A stretch of 64,000 bases of DNA, from NCBI GenBank assembly GCA_022592445.1, contig JABYQR010000017.1:215968-279967 (forward strand). Direction: 5' to 3'. Both the position numbers and the translations under genes were made by a program. Source of the stretch: Cytidiella melzeri. Its lineage: Eukaryota; Basidiomycota; Agaricomycetes; Polyporales; Irpicaceae. Positions 24,701 to 35,654 of this stretch are shown one piece after another (within the stretch, counting starts at the first letter, position 1; each line of letters opens with the position of its first letter). The notes beneath the pieces were generated by a model, which was not told the DNA's origin, searched no databases, and saw only the letters and a program-made list of their open reading frames with translations.

Positions 24701-25498
24701 TTAATATTATCGTGATGCGCTGCAATGCGCTGGAGTTGTAACGGATGTTTTCGGCAGTCTCGGTGTGCTTTCCGTGCGTAGATCCGTTTTTCTTGCCGCT
24801 CAATCTGCAATGGACCATGCGTCGGCTTTGAAGAACACAGTGAACTTTTGATTGGGATAGCACGAGTTGTACTTCTGGGAACAGCGTGCTGCACACCAGG
24901 TTAACGTGCTGATATATAGCCAGACAATAACGTAGTCTTAGACGTACGTAGTGTGTAATATTACTGACTATGCATTTCCCTTGACCTAAGAACGACCCCG
25001 TGTCGTTTATGTAGCACAGCTTCATTTGCAAACTAACACTACATGAAACATTCGCACTTTGCGTTTTATTTGTATCCAGCCACGCCTCGTACAGGATTAA
25101 TTGTGACTTGTGTGTTTAGGAGGTTTCGCCAGCATCGATATCTATCGATGCGATGGAAAGCCTTCCACCCCACTGCAGGTATATCCCAAGTGCGCTGAGA
25201 CGCGGTGTATGAGTTTATATGGAATTGCTACTGCAGACATATGCGCTGGTTGGCCTGAACGCCTGCCTCCGAGTTGGCCAGTCAGGGTAGAAATTCAAGG
25301 TACCGTTTCACGAGCACAGCTTTGAGCGCTGAGCGCGCGCACCTAAACGGCGACTCCTGTCTGTTGGCTATACAACTTTTTGTACTTAGCCCAAAACAGC
25401 AACTGGTTAAACGGCGGTATAAAAGAAACTAGGCTGGGACACGGTTTGATGCTATCTTCCCTTCTCCCCATCCCTCTCTCCCTCTCGTTGTTCCTATC
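24701..25498. promoter_or_regulatory. Intergenic region with palindrome and TATA box upstream of the cupin gene
   Basis: No coding sequence is supported. It holds a near-perfect 20-bp palindrome at 25132-25151 (two 9-bp arms, 2-bp centre), a TATAAAAG box at 25418-25425, 74 bp before the cupin ATG, and a strongly pyrimidine-rich stretch at about 25454-25495 that fits the transcription-start region of well-expressed fungal genes. Confidence 0.55.
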
Positions 25499-26900
25499 AT
25501 GAAGGCTGTCGTTCACCTCGTTGCTGCCACAGCGGCTTTCGCCACCACCGCTTCTGCTTTGACCGCCGCAGCCGCTGCAGAGGAGGTTTCCAACTTGCGC
25601 GTCGCTCAAACCCAGTCAGACCGTATTAAGCTATTGCCTGACGATGCCGTACGTTGCTGGACGCATCTATCCTGTTCATTCATTGACCCGTCCTTCTCTA
25701 GTTTGTATTCGACTTCTTACATCCGGACTCTGGTGTAACCACCGGTTCTGGCGGTCACACTGTTGCCGCGTCTTCCGAGAACATGCCTGCACTCATAGGC
25801 AATGGGATGGCAATGACCATTGGATTCCTTGGCCCATGTGGCATGAATACACCACACACGCATCCCCGAGCGACCGAGTTCAACTTTGCAGTCAATGGAT
25901 CCATCAAGGGCGGTTTCCTCGCGGAGAACGGCGATAGATTCATCTTGCACGACGTCCCTCCAGGCTCGGCGGTTGTCTTCCCTCAAGGTGAATTTGAATG
26001 AATACAAAAGATGCTGTTGTCTAATGCAATCTTTAGGTGCCATCCACTTTGAGTACAACGACTCGTGTGGTACGTAATTCTTTATGTGTTTTGCGGTCTC
26101 GTGATCTAAACACATGTTTTCACAGAGGACATGATTTTTGTTGCGGCTTTCAACAACGAAGATCCTGGGGTCACCCAAATTGCTCAGCGATGTACGCTGT
26201 GGTTTCTCTATCCTCATTTACTCGCGACTTACTCTACCTCGCAGTCTTCGGTCTCCCGCCGACGGTTGTTGCAGCAGCATTGGGTGGTGTAGGCGTGGAA
26301 GAAATTGCTGGTCTCGAAAGCAAGGTAATGCTCATTCCATGCAAAATCGAGCGTTACTCATTTTGCATGCAGATTCCCGACAACATTGCTCTTGGAACAG
26401 CAGATTGCTTGCAGCGCTGCGGTATCAGTACCCCCACCAGTGGACAGCCTACCGATCAGCGTCAGCCTCGTGTATCCGCCAACGCTCTTCCTTCGGGCTT
26501 CAGCGGACCAGTGCCACCTATGGCCGCCCCCACTACCGCGTCACGCTCATTGGCATCGGACTCTACCGCGGTTGTCGTGCAACCTGGTTTCCAAGGGAAA
26601 GAGGCCTCCAGCGGCGGCGTGGAATCTGCATCTTCAAGCTCGGGTAGCAAGCCAAATGCGCTCAGCATTGCTCTCATCGTCGTCGTGAGCGTACTCGCGG
26701 CTGGATATATCGTCATCGCTGCGCTTTATCTCAAGGCTAGGCGTTTGGAGAAGACCCGCACAATGGGGAACAGATACGTGAAGACTGGCAGTACTTATGC
26801 GCCTCAAGGCATGACTGGGGAGAAGCAGCCGTTCGAGTCGTATAGCACGGCGGCAGAGGATTTGTCTACCCCATACGACCCTCCTTCGGCGGGTGCATGA
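25499..26900 (+). CDS. Germin/spherulin-like cupin with C-terminal membrane anchor
   Basis: The start at 25499 opens a signal peptide (MKAVVHLVAATAAFATTASA). The cupin domain follows over several introns: VTTGSGGHTVAASSENMPA, PCGMNTPHTHPRATEFNF (His-x-His and the Glu of the metal site), FILHDVPPGSAVVFPQ, GAIHFEYNDSC with the second-motif His, and VAAFNNEDPGVTQIAQR. The C-terminal third is Ser/Pro-rich and ends in one hydrophobic helix (ALSIALIVVVSVLAAGYIVI) followed by KARRLEK, so the cupin probably sits outside the plasma membrane with a short cytoplasmic tail. Germin-like cupins include oxalate oxidases and proteins of unknown activity; the substrate cannot be read from the sequence. Well-placed TATA box and CT-rich leader suggest strong expression. 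Confidence 0.82.
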
Positions 26901-27349
26901 TTGTCCTGGATGTCCAGTAGCTTCTAATTTGGCATTTCGCTTTCATTTTTTCGATAAGGAAGTTTTTCAGATCGTATGGACTGGATAATGTAGACCTTAC
27001 ACCGATCTTAAACACACAGCTGTATCTATACGCTCATTCCGCTTGCTCGTTATATCTATGATAATTTCGCCTTAAGCTCCTGCATGGAAGCCGGTAAAGT
27101 GGTATGTAGGCCAGAATCATCATCAGTTTTCCGTGTCTGCTTTGCTGAGCGGATCTTGAGCGTGAATCGCTCGCCTATAAGCGGAAATTCTGTCCTTGCA
27201 ACGTTTGGCAGCTTCCGTGCCGTCCATGTTTCCCTATTCGTTGGCCACCGCTACGAATGGCACTGTAGAGCGACTACCATCTACTCATTATCCACTCTCA
27301 TGAACCACCTCTATTATCGTCCTTGAAAATCTCAAAAGTTGGCGCACTG
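26901..27349. other. Intergenic region, cupin 3' flank and BIO3-BIO1 promoter
   Basis: About 450 bp between two genes on the same strand. I see no coding sequence, RNA gene or clear promoter motif. Confidence 0.4.
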
Positions 27350-30152
27350 ATGTCCTTGCTCTTCAGTCATTTGCGCGTTCACCAAATCTTTGGGGCAAAC
27401 ACAGACATTGGGAAGACTGTCATTACATCCGCTCTTGCACGCGCATCCGCCGCGCAGGGTAGAGAAACTTTCTACCTGAAACCAGCTAGCACTGGTCCTC
27501 TCAGTGATGCCGACGACGAGTCAGTATTCTCGTGGCCAGTACTTCTAACTCATGCTCAGACCAGTTGACCTTTTGGAGTAGATATATAAAACGGTATGCA
27601 GGAGAACATCGAAACAAGATCAACGCGCATTGTTTGTATCGCTACAATGACCCCGTGAGCCCTCATTCGGCGGCACAGTTGGCACAAGTAGACTCGAGCG
27701 ACGCAGTCAGTCTCTGTTTTCCAGCTTGAAACTCACGGGCCTGACTGCTTTCCAACACAGACTCCTGCTATTCCTTCAGATGAGACCTTTGTTGGAGCAA
27801 TAGCTGCTTACATACGCCAATGCGCGAAACGCGCTAGTGGCACCGGACACATGTACGTTGAAACTGCTGGAGGTAAGGAAGTCGGTTGTTAGTGAGATCA
27901 GGATCAAATGTGCAAGGATGAATTTGCTGTAAACACCTCCAAGAGATGACCCGACCGAGCTGACTTGGACTACTATAGGTGTCCATAGCCCCACATTGTC
28001 TGGCACAACACAGGTGGACAGCTACCGTCCTCTGCACTTGCCAACTATTCTCATTGCCGACTCTCGATTGGGAGGAATTTCTGCCACTATATCGGCCTAT
28101 GAGTCACTCACTCTGCGAGGATACGACATCGACGCTGTTCTGCTCTTTCGCGAAGATTATTACCGCAACTGGGAGTATCTACAGTCGTACTTTGGCGAGC
28201 GCGACTTGAGGGTCGGCGCACTGGCCGTCCCTCCGGAGAAACATGTCGATCCCGCCGTAAACTTCACCCAGACGGATGGATACTACCAGAAGCTCTTGTC
28301 CTCAGAGCACGGCGGAGTTCTTACTGACGTCCTCTCTCACCTCGACGAGCGTCATGCCAAACGGATCGAGGAGCTACGCTCAATGCCCCGTAGGGCAATG
28401 GATACCATCTGGTGGCCATTCGTCCAACATGGGCTTGTCAAAACCGAGCAAGACGTCAATGTGATCGATAGCGCGCACGGAGACGTCTTCTCGGTTTTGG
28501 GCCCTTCTCCAGACGTCCAGGCGACCCCCACCACTTCGCTTCTGCAGCCTCAGTTTGATGGTTCTGCCTCTTGGTGGACGCAGGCTCTCGGACATGCAAA
28601 TCCTTCACTTACACTCGCGGCGGCTAGAGCGGCAGGACGATACGGACATGTCATGTTCCCTCAGGGTATCCACGCGCCAGCACTCCAGCTTGCGGAACGA
28701 CTCGTAAAGACCGGCCCTGGCAAAGGATGGGCGTCTCGCGCCTTTTTCTCCGACGACGGTTCGACGGGAATGGAGGTTGCGTTGAAGATGGCACTGAGGG
28801 CTTTCGCCGTCCGTGAAAGCGGTGGCCTTGGCAGCGGGCGGGAACGGCAGAAAAGAAGAGACCTAGGGATCCTTGGCTTGAAGGGGAGCTATCATGGAGA
28901 CACGATTGGAGCTATGGACGCGTGTGAGGAGGGCGTGTACACATGCGAATGGCACGAAGCAAAAGGGTTTTGGTTCGATCCGCCAACGGTGTCGATACGG
29001 AAAGGGAAGCTGGTGATATCCCTTCCGCCCGCCATCGCCTCCGAGACAAATGACGGAAAAGCAGATGTCATCGCGGGTACGGTGGACTTTGCATACGACG
29101 TCGAGCGTCGCCTTGGCACAGACCTTGCTGGCGTTTACAGACGATACATCTCAAGCACCCTGCAGAAGCTCTCTCAGTCTGGCATGCCGAAGCTGGCTGC
29201 ACTTGTGCTAGAACCGGTACGCCGCTCTAACTCCACCAGCCCACATAGCTCGCACAAGCTTACTGCATATTCACATATCAGATAGCGATGGGCGCTGGGG
29301 GCATGATCTTTGTCGATCCTCTCTTCCAAAGAGTATTGGTCGACGTCGTCCGGTCCCACGATACTCTTCGTGCTCCTGGAGATTGGCGAGGGCTTCCCGT
29401 CATCTTTGACGAGGTATTCATCGGCTTGTATCGGCTCGGCTTGGAGAGCGCAACAAGTGTGTTAGGAGTGACCCCCGATATCTCTGTGCACGCGAAGATC
29501 CTCACCGGAGGTCTCGTGCCGTTGGCGATCACCATGGCATCTGAGTCCATCTTCGAGGCATTTCGGAGCGAGAAGAAAGTAGATGCTCTTCTACATGGAC
29601 ACAGTTACACTGCATACCCTGTCGGATGTGAAGTGGCCAACGAAACACTGTCGCTGATTGACAGGCTGTCGAAGAGCGAAGCCTGGACTGAAGCTAAGAC
29701 AAAATGGCAAGCTCGCGAACGTAGGCTGGACACGCAAACCGCGGCGACAGGTATGTGGAGCTTCTGGGACCCCGGATTTGTGAATGCTTTGTCGCATTCA
29801 CACGCAGTCGGAGAAGTTATGGCCCTCGGAACAGTGTTGTCATTCAAAGTCTTGGATGAAGCCGGCGGTGAGCAAGAATTTCTTGGTGACAACCAAGGCC
29901 AGCTAAGTCACTCATGTTCATACCACAGGCTACCAATCACATTCTGCCCAAACCATTCTCGAGTCTATCAAGTATGCTCCTACAGACAGCAACGAGGCAT
30001 CGCCAATTCCAGGAGGTGCACCATACGGTATCAATTACCGCACCCTTGGAAATGTGGCTTACTTTATGCTCAACTTGAACACGTCTCCAGAACTAGTGCG
30101 CTCGGTGGAAAACAGAATTTGGAGAGCATTGGAAGCACATCGCCATCGTTGA
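27350..30152 (+). CDS. Bifunctional dethiobiotin synthetase / DAPA aminotransferase (BIO3-BIO1 type)
   Basis: Catalyses two consecutive biotin-synthesis steps: transamination of KAPA to DAPA and ring closure to dethiobiotin. The first ATG at 27350 leads to VHQIFGANTDIGKTVITSAL, the P-loop of dethiobiotin synthetase, then KPASTGP, YRYNDPVSPHSAAQLA, VETAGG joined to GVHSPTLSGTTQVD, and LPTILIADSRLGGISATISA. From about 28390 the class-III aminotransferase half begins: MDTIWWPFVQHG, SWWTQALGHANPSLTLAAAR, RAFFSDDGSTGMEVALKMAL, KGSYHGDTIGAMDA, LAALVLEPV joined to AMGAGGMIFVDPLFQ, VIFDEVFIGLYRLG and HAKILTGGLVPLAITMAS with the PLP lysine. The last exon ends in IWRALEAHRHR and stops at 30150-30152. 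Five or six introns. No obvious PTS1. Implies the fungus can make biotin from KAPA onward. Confidence 0.94.
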
Positions 30153-30257
30153 ATTTAGCACCGTTCTTCGTATATTACATAAAATTACACCATGCTCGAA
30201 CACCATCACGCAAGAATTGCCACAAAGGTCCTTCCAAGTCTTACTCTAAACAATAAT

Positions 30258-32510
30258 CTAGCTCGAGACTGGCCCAACCGCCGTCTGCTTCGTCTTGTTT
30301 AAATTAGCGATGGTTTCGTCATCCAATTGTAGGTGAGCTTTAACCAATTGTGGGGGTGTCAGAGCCAGCCACTACGAACATGATGTTAGCCTGTTGTTGC
30401 GTGACTGGATGACCTGAGACAGTTTACCTGCTGCAAACTGACATCTTGGAATTTGTCTACAGCTTTGTCAGCAGGCTGAATGCGACCAGGACGAATAGGC
30501 CATACCAGATTTGAAGATTTCCAAGAACCTTAGGGGTGTGGTTCCCGTGTTCTCAACAAAGTGCCCTGTGGTCATGACGATTGGCATAGTCGTTGAGCTC
30601 AGAGAGAACACTGCTTACCAAACGAAGCCGGGACGTAACCTATAGCAGAACGTATTTAGCACATTGTCCATTGTATACAGGCGTATCACCTACCCACGTC
30701 ACCAGGCTGAAGAATAACAACCTCGAATTTAGTTGATACTAGCGTAGAACGAAGTAGAATCCATACCTGGAAATTGAATGTGCGGGACGAGGAAGAGGCT
30801 GCAAACAGGGTCACACGTCCAGTTCCCTCACTGCAGCGTCCATCAGTCCGCGTAAGAACAGCAGCATGGACTAACATACATAAAATAACTCCATTCGTCT
30901 TGGGTCGGGTGCCACTGCAATCAGTCGTGAGATGGGCGATAATCCCGATCCGGCACAGATTGACCTACATGCATCTCTCTATACAGAAGCAGCTGTCAGC
31001 GACATCCGTAGACTGCAGATTGCAATTGGCGTACCTAATACCTCCCGGCTGCACAACTACCTCTGCGGCAGCAATGGTAGTGGCGATTTTGAATGTTGAC
31101 GAATCGACGATCCTGACTGACCCACCAGACAGAGGCGTTACAGGTACTTGTGAGAAGGCAAAGGAGTATGGCAAGGGAGCTGTTCCTTGGGGACTCGTTG
31201 GTGCGACGGCATCGTCTGCGGGAGGAGCTGTACGTTGGTTGTCAATAACTAGTGCATGCTCCTTGGATATTGGTCTTACTGCCTGGAAAGATGTACAGTT
31301 CTTGCCCTGGTATCTTCGAAAATGCCGATATCTGACTTTGGAAGTTCTTCGCAATGACTTCTTTCGGCACGTGGGCAAGCCAATCGGTCAGCTGGATAAA
31401 CAAATGTGGTATTGGCTAATCGGCTCTGTTTCATGAGATGCACGGACACACTGACCAAGAATGTGGAGTCTTCGCTGAAGGACCCGTCGTCAAACACGAG
31501 CAAAAATTCAGCACCTTGAGGGTTGTCTGCAGTTGCTTGAAGGGAATGAGGTACACCGGCGGGGAAGTACCATACGTCAGACGTGTTCTAAGGACAGGTT
31601 TAGACACATGTCGTGAGAAACCAAGACTGTGCTCTTACCACCGTGGAAAGGAAGTTTTGTCCATCGGCATTAACGACAGATATCTGGACGCTCCCTTGCA
31701 ATACAAACGCCCACTGCATGACGACCGATAAATTAGAGACGGTACGAAGGAGTTCGATAAAAGGATAGCAAACCTCTGCAGTCTTATGCCAATGCAATTC
31801 TCTGTAATGATAGTTAGCTTCGCATGGTCGCTGTGGCTCCTCTACATGCGAAACATACCGAATAGAGCCCGCTTCCAGTCGCATATTAACCCCAGCCATT
31901 TCTACGCCCCGGTGAGCTTTGTGTAGTCAAATAACGGAACATGTACTGACCAGTAGCCATTGGCAATACGGCAACTGGCAAAAATAAACGACTGAGATGA
32001 CGAGCTTCGAGATAAATACGCTACTACCAACCATTCTGTTGTCTGGCCCACCCTCCCGTTTGTAGACGGTTGTGACTTAAACTGAATGGCCACTTGGCAT
32101 TACCGCTACCGATTGTATGGATCAGCCAATGCTCAATATACCAAGGTGGTCTGGTTTACTTACACGGTTCCCGAGTCTGTTGTAGGAGGCGCTAGTATGT
32201 CCGCATTCTGGAGATCCATAGGCACATTCTGCGGCCCAATGACATTGGCTCCAAGTGAGCCTCGGATAGCTTCCGGTGTGACGTTGGAATCGGGGAGCCA
32301 TAATATATCATTGGGGTTATCGCTCGCGGGTGCTACAGTGGCACCTGGCTGCGATGTCTCCAGAGACGATGAAGGTACTTGCGGACTAAAAGAAGAAACC
32401 AACGAAGTCGGCGCAGCTCCAGCGGCACTGCTGCCACCCGCAGGGGCAGCGGTGACAAACACTGCGGCGGCGAGGAAGGCACAGAATACTCTGCTTGTGA
32501 AGTGAGACAT
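30258..32510 (-). CDS. Secreted oxalate decarboxylase (bicupin)
   Basis: Mn-dependent enzyme that splits oxalate to formate and CO2. The start at 32510 gives a signal peptide ([20 protein letters not shown]) and a Ser/Ala-rich pro-region, then [13 protein letters not shown] and [20 protein letters not shown]. Cupin 1 carries [20 protein letters not shown] (His, His, Glu) and [35 protein letters not shown] follows. Cupin 2 has [20 protein letters not shown] and, over a 10-nt microexon (30969-30978), [15 protein letters not shown], then [16 protein letters not shown]. The protein ends in [15 protein letters not shown]. More than a dozen introns interrupt the gene. Length and architecture match agaricomycete oxalate decarboxylases. 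It faces the biotin gene tail to tail (105 bp between stops). Confidence 0.93.
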
Positions 32511-34681
32511 AGGGGACAGTGTTGCACCAAAGTGGTATGGATATATCACATCTCTTGCGTCTATATGCCTGGCAAAGTCGCGTATAACAGCCTACAACAA
32601 GGCGGGAGCTTTACCATTACTGTTACGACGGCTAGAGCGCGATGAGAAAGAACTTACAGAAAGGACGAAGTTCAGATCATGTCTGTCTGAGAGAAGGTTC
32701 AACTATCCGATATCGGCAACTTCAACAGCTTGCGAAGCTGTCATAAGACCTAAATATTTCAGGCAGTTCGATTGATCCAAAGATGCGTACACGCCTCCAG
32801 AGTGTAGAGGGTTCGTCACTCGTTGTGAGAACAAGCGGTACTCGGCAGACAAGGGAAGATTGAGCGAGTATTGCGTATTCTTCGTTAGGACGCGTGACTG
32901 GTAAGGTGGGTTGCACAGGCCATTTTTGAGTAACAACAATCTCCGTCAGAGCAGAAGCAGCAATTAGGAAACGGGAAGGGCTGTAATCACTTTGAGGCAA
33001 TTGGTTGGGATGAGTTGACGGAACGGAACGACAACAGCGCTACGTACCTCCTTCGTCGGACTGTCATGACCAAGGTGATCAAGCAATGATTCTCGCACTT
33101 CGGTACCATTTGTTTCGCAGCCTATTATGGGAGCAACGCTGCACAACTGCCAAAGCTGAAGCATTGAAGCTCCCAAGTGCATTGCATGCAAGTCAGCACT
33201 TGTCGAGGAGTCGCGTGTAGAGACGTAGGCCTGCATAGACTCGGAGCCGTCGACCCGCGTGGCATGTATGCCGTAGGTGATGGCTTTGTACAGGCGAATT
33301 CAAGCACAATTAACGCGCCAATGCCTGAAAGTAGAGTTATTTCAGCTACTTTACTTTCCAACACGGTAGCTGAGAGCTAATTATAGAACGACAAACCTGT
33401 GAGATCCTTCACAAATCCAGAGCACCTGACGGCTGAAAGTGATGAACAAGGTGAGCCCCCTCACACGACCTATTGGTTGCTTCTCATGACACAGGCCGTA
33501 GAGCACGGGCTGGTTTGAGCATATTCACTAATGACACAACAATGTCGGCGTCGAATTCAGCGGACTCGCATTTGTTTTGTACACGACAGCCGTCATGTGT
33601 ACGGAGAGTATGGGTTCTTTCTGTACGGGTGGTGTGAGTAGATTCAGCTTCTTATAGCTAGGACATGACGACAGTACCTCAGTGCCGAACACTGCCTGCC
33701 GCTTTGCCACCAGCAAAGCAATTGAATCCAGCCGGGATAGACATGGGATAGATGGCACTGTGAGTCCCTGAGCTGCTTGTGTACCTAACTGCGATGGGAC
33801 TAAAGCGAGCTAAAGTTCAAGATCATCAGCTTCAAGAAGCAGTCAACGAACACAGCTCGGCTGGTTACCACACCTGTGAATCCATCCCATTTCCGACAAG
33901 AGAGATCCCGTCGGACGAGCGATTTGGTATCTTGGGCACTTCATTCCGGGGATTGTAGGAAATACCGAGGGTGACCAAGCTGGTGTGGTTCCCACAGGTG
34001 TACCTATGTATACTAGTGATATTCGCGGGGTTTGTGTCGCTGTGGGAGAGCTGCGCGAAGCGATAATAAACTCAGCGGGACCGCAAAGTCAGTCAAGAGG
34101 GTAGCACCTACACAATCGAGCAAAACCGGAAGGAGCAGAGGTTCTGCCACTCGGTAACGAAACGCACAGGTCCAGAAGTTTGGTGAACAGGCCCTATGTG
34201 AAGAAAATCAATGCATTGTCACAACTCACACAACACGGACCTTCTATGCTTCGCGAATCTCTGTGATTACACAGCTGAGATAGCTGCTGCCGCACAGGTA
34301 GCGTATTCGAGATTGTCTGATATCGTCATTGACACGTTACACACTCAGCCGTCCATGACAAGCGTCCCTTCATGGGGATAACGACGTCCTTGAAGGCGGC
34401 CGCCGGGCCTCATTTCATATCGCCGTTTGCCAGTTAAAGCATTACGCCGTGTCGTGGGAGGGACATGGCAATTAAACTTCGCCAGGGAACTGAGCACGCA
34501 TTATCGAGCAAGCAGACGTGAGAGAGAGAGAGAGAGAGAGCGGAGGACTTTGTTCGATTTGCAGGTGTAGGATAAGCAATGCAAGGGTGACAAAGCAACT
34601 AGACATTAAGTCAATAATAAAATGCGAGTAATAACAAACTTTTGAAATCCAGCAATGACACCCAAGATAGGCACTGAAACC
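32511..34681. other. Unassigned 2.2-kb region with some coding-like minus-strand segments
   Basis: No gene is recognised. On the minus strand, 33380-33040 and 32990-32722 stay open and look protein-like (for example GSESMQAYVSTRDSSTSADL and SRFLIAASALTEIVVTQKWP), and 33760-33530 offers an exon pair with a plausible GT-AG junction. I could not join these into one frame or match a family. They may be an unrecognised multi-exon gene or a decayed one. A (GA)10 microsatellite lies at 34520-34540. The left part is the promoter of oxalate decarboxylase. Confidence 0.35.
34520..34540. repeat. (GA)n microsatellite
   Basis: Ten or so uninterrupted GA/AG dinucleotides, seen directly. Confidence 0.9.
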
Positions 34682-35168
34682 TTACTCCTGGATCTTCGCC
34701 AGAATTTCAGCGTCCTTGAAGAGGAAGTATTCCTGCAGAGACACGTCAGAGGTCCGCCAGTAGCCAATAGTACACGTCGTCGGTGCCTCACCTCATCTCC
34801 GACCTTTATAGAGTTGCCACCCCATCCGGGAAGTAACACCCTGTCACCAGCTTTCACCGTTGTAGGAATGACCTGACCGTCCTTGTTCGGCGCACCGGGA
34901 CCAACTGCGATGACAGTAGCCTCCGGTAGAGGGTTATTCGTCGCTGAAGTGGGTAGGAAGATACCCGTGGCAGTTTTCTGTGGTGTACACGTCAGTATTG
35001 CGCGTATAACGCGAGAAAAAGGTCACGCTCACCGTCTCAGGCTTGAATCGCTGAACGAGAACACGGTCAAGCAGAGGAACGAGGGACTTGATTGACTTGA
35101 AAGTTGCCTGTGCAGCCTAGTCATTGAGTCAGCATTGCTATGCAGGCCGCATCTACTTCACACACCAT
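34682..35168 (-). CDS. HSP10: Mitochondrial co-chaperonin Hsp10 (Cpn10/GroES family)
   Basis: Lid of the mitochondrial Hsp60 folding chamber. The coding sequence starts with an exon that contributes only the ATG (35166-35168); a 49-nt intron (35117-35165, GTGTGT donor, CTAG acceptor) then leads to AAQATFKSIKSLVPLLDRVL, the typical N-terminus. Following exons give ETKTATGIFLP (the mobile loop), LPEATVIAVGPGAPNKDG, KAGDRVLLPGWGGNSIKVGD and EYFLFKDAEILAKIQE before the TAA at 34682. About 106 residues, the normal size of the family. No other start with the same frame fits as well. Confidence 0.94.
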
Positions 35169-35654
35169 TGTTACAAGAAGGGTACGCGACGTCGAGAAGA
35201 GTGCGGTTATGAGCTGGAAGTGGTGGAAGCTGTTTGGCATTACGGCGGGCGGCATTTTCTTCGGGTCATTATTTGTTCACTGCAAACAAATCTCGCCACG
35301 TGTTGGAAAGCTCTAGAAATGCACGAACAAGCCCGCAAGTTCAGATGATGGTGAGAGACACAACCGTCATATGAAGAAAATTGCGAGGTATCGAAATAGA
35401 ATGTGCGGTCTATGTACAGTGTGTAAGCTACAATGGTGGGGTTCAGAGGTGTTGAGTTGCGCGAATGTGGGGCGGGACGGAGACTCGTACTATTAACTGT
35501 GAGATGACGACGTGAAGCAGACAAGACCCAACGATGACAACGACGAGAGGGCTGTACGACAGGAAGGATAGTAAGGGTTGCAAAAGAGTGGAATATAGTC
35601 TGTACTCCGTAGACGTACCAAGACCATGAATGAGTAAAAGTCCGATTCAGCAGG
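35169..35654. other. Intergenic region between HSP10 and the Mub1-like gene
   Basis: About 490 bp: Hsp10 promoter and 5' leader plus the 3' flank of the Mub1-like gene. No coding sequence recognised. Confidence 0.4.
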
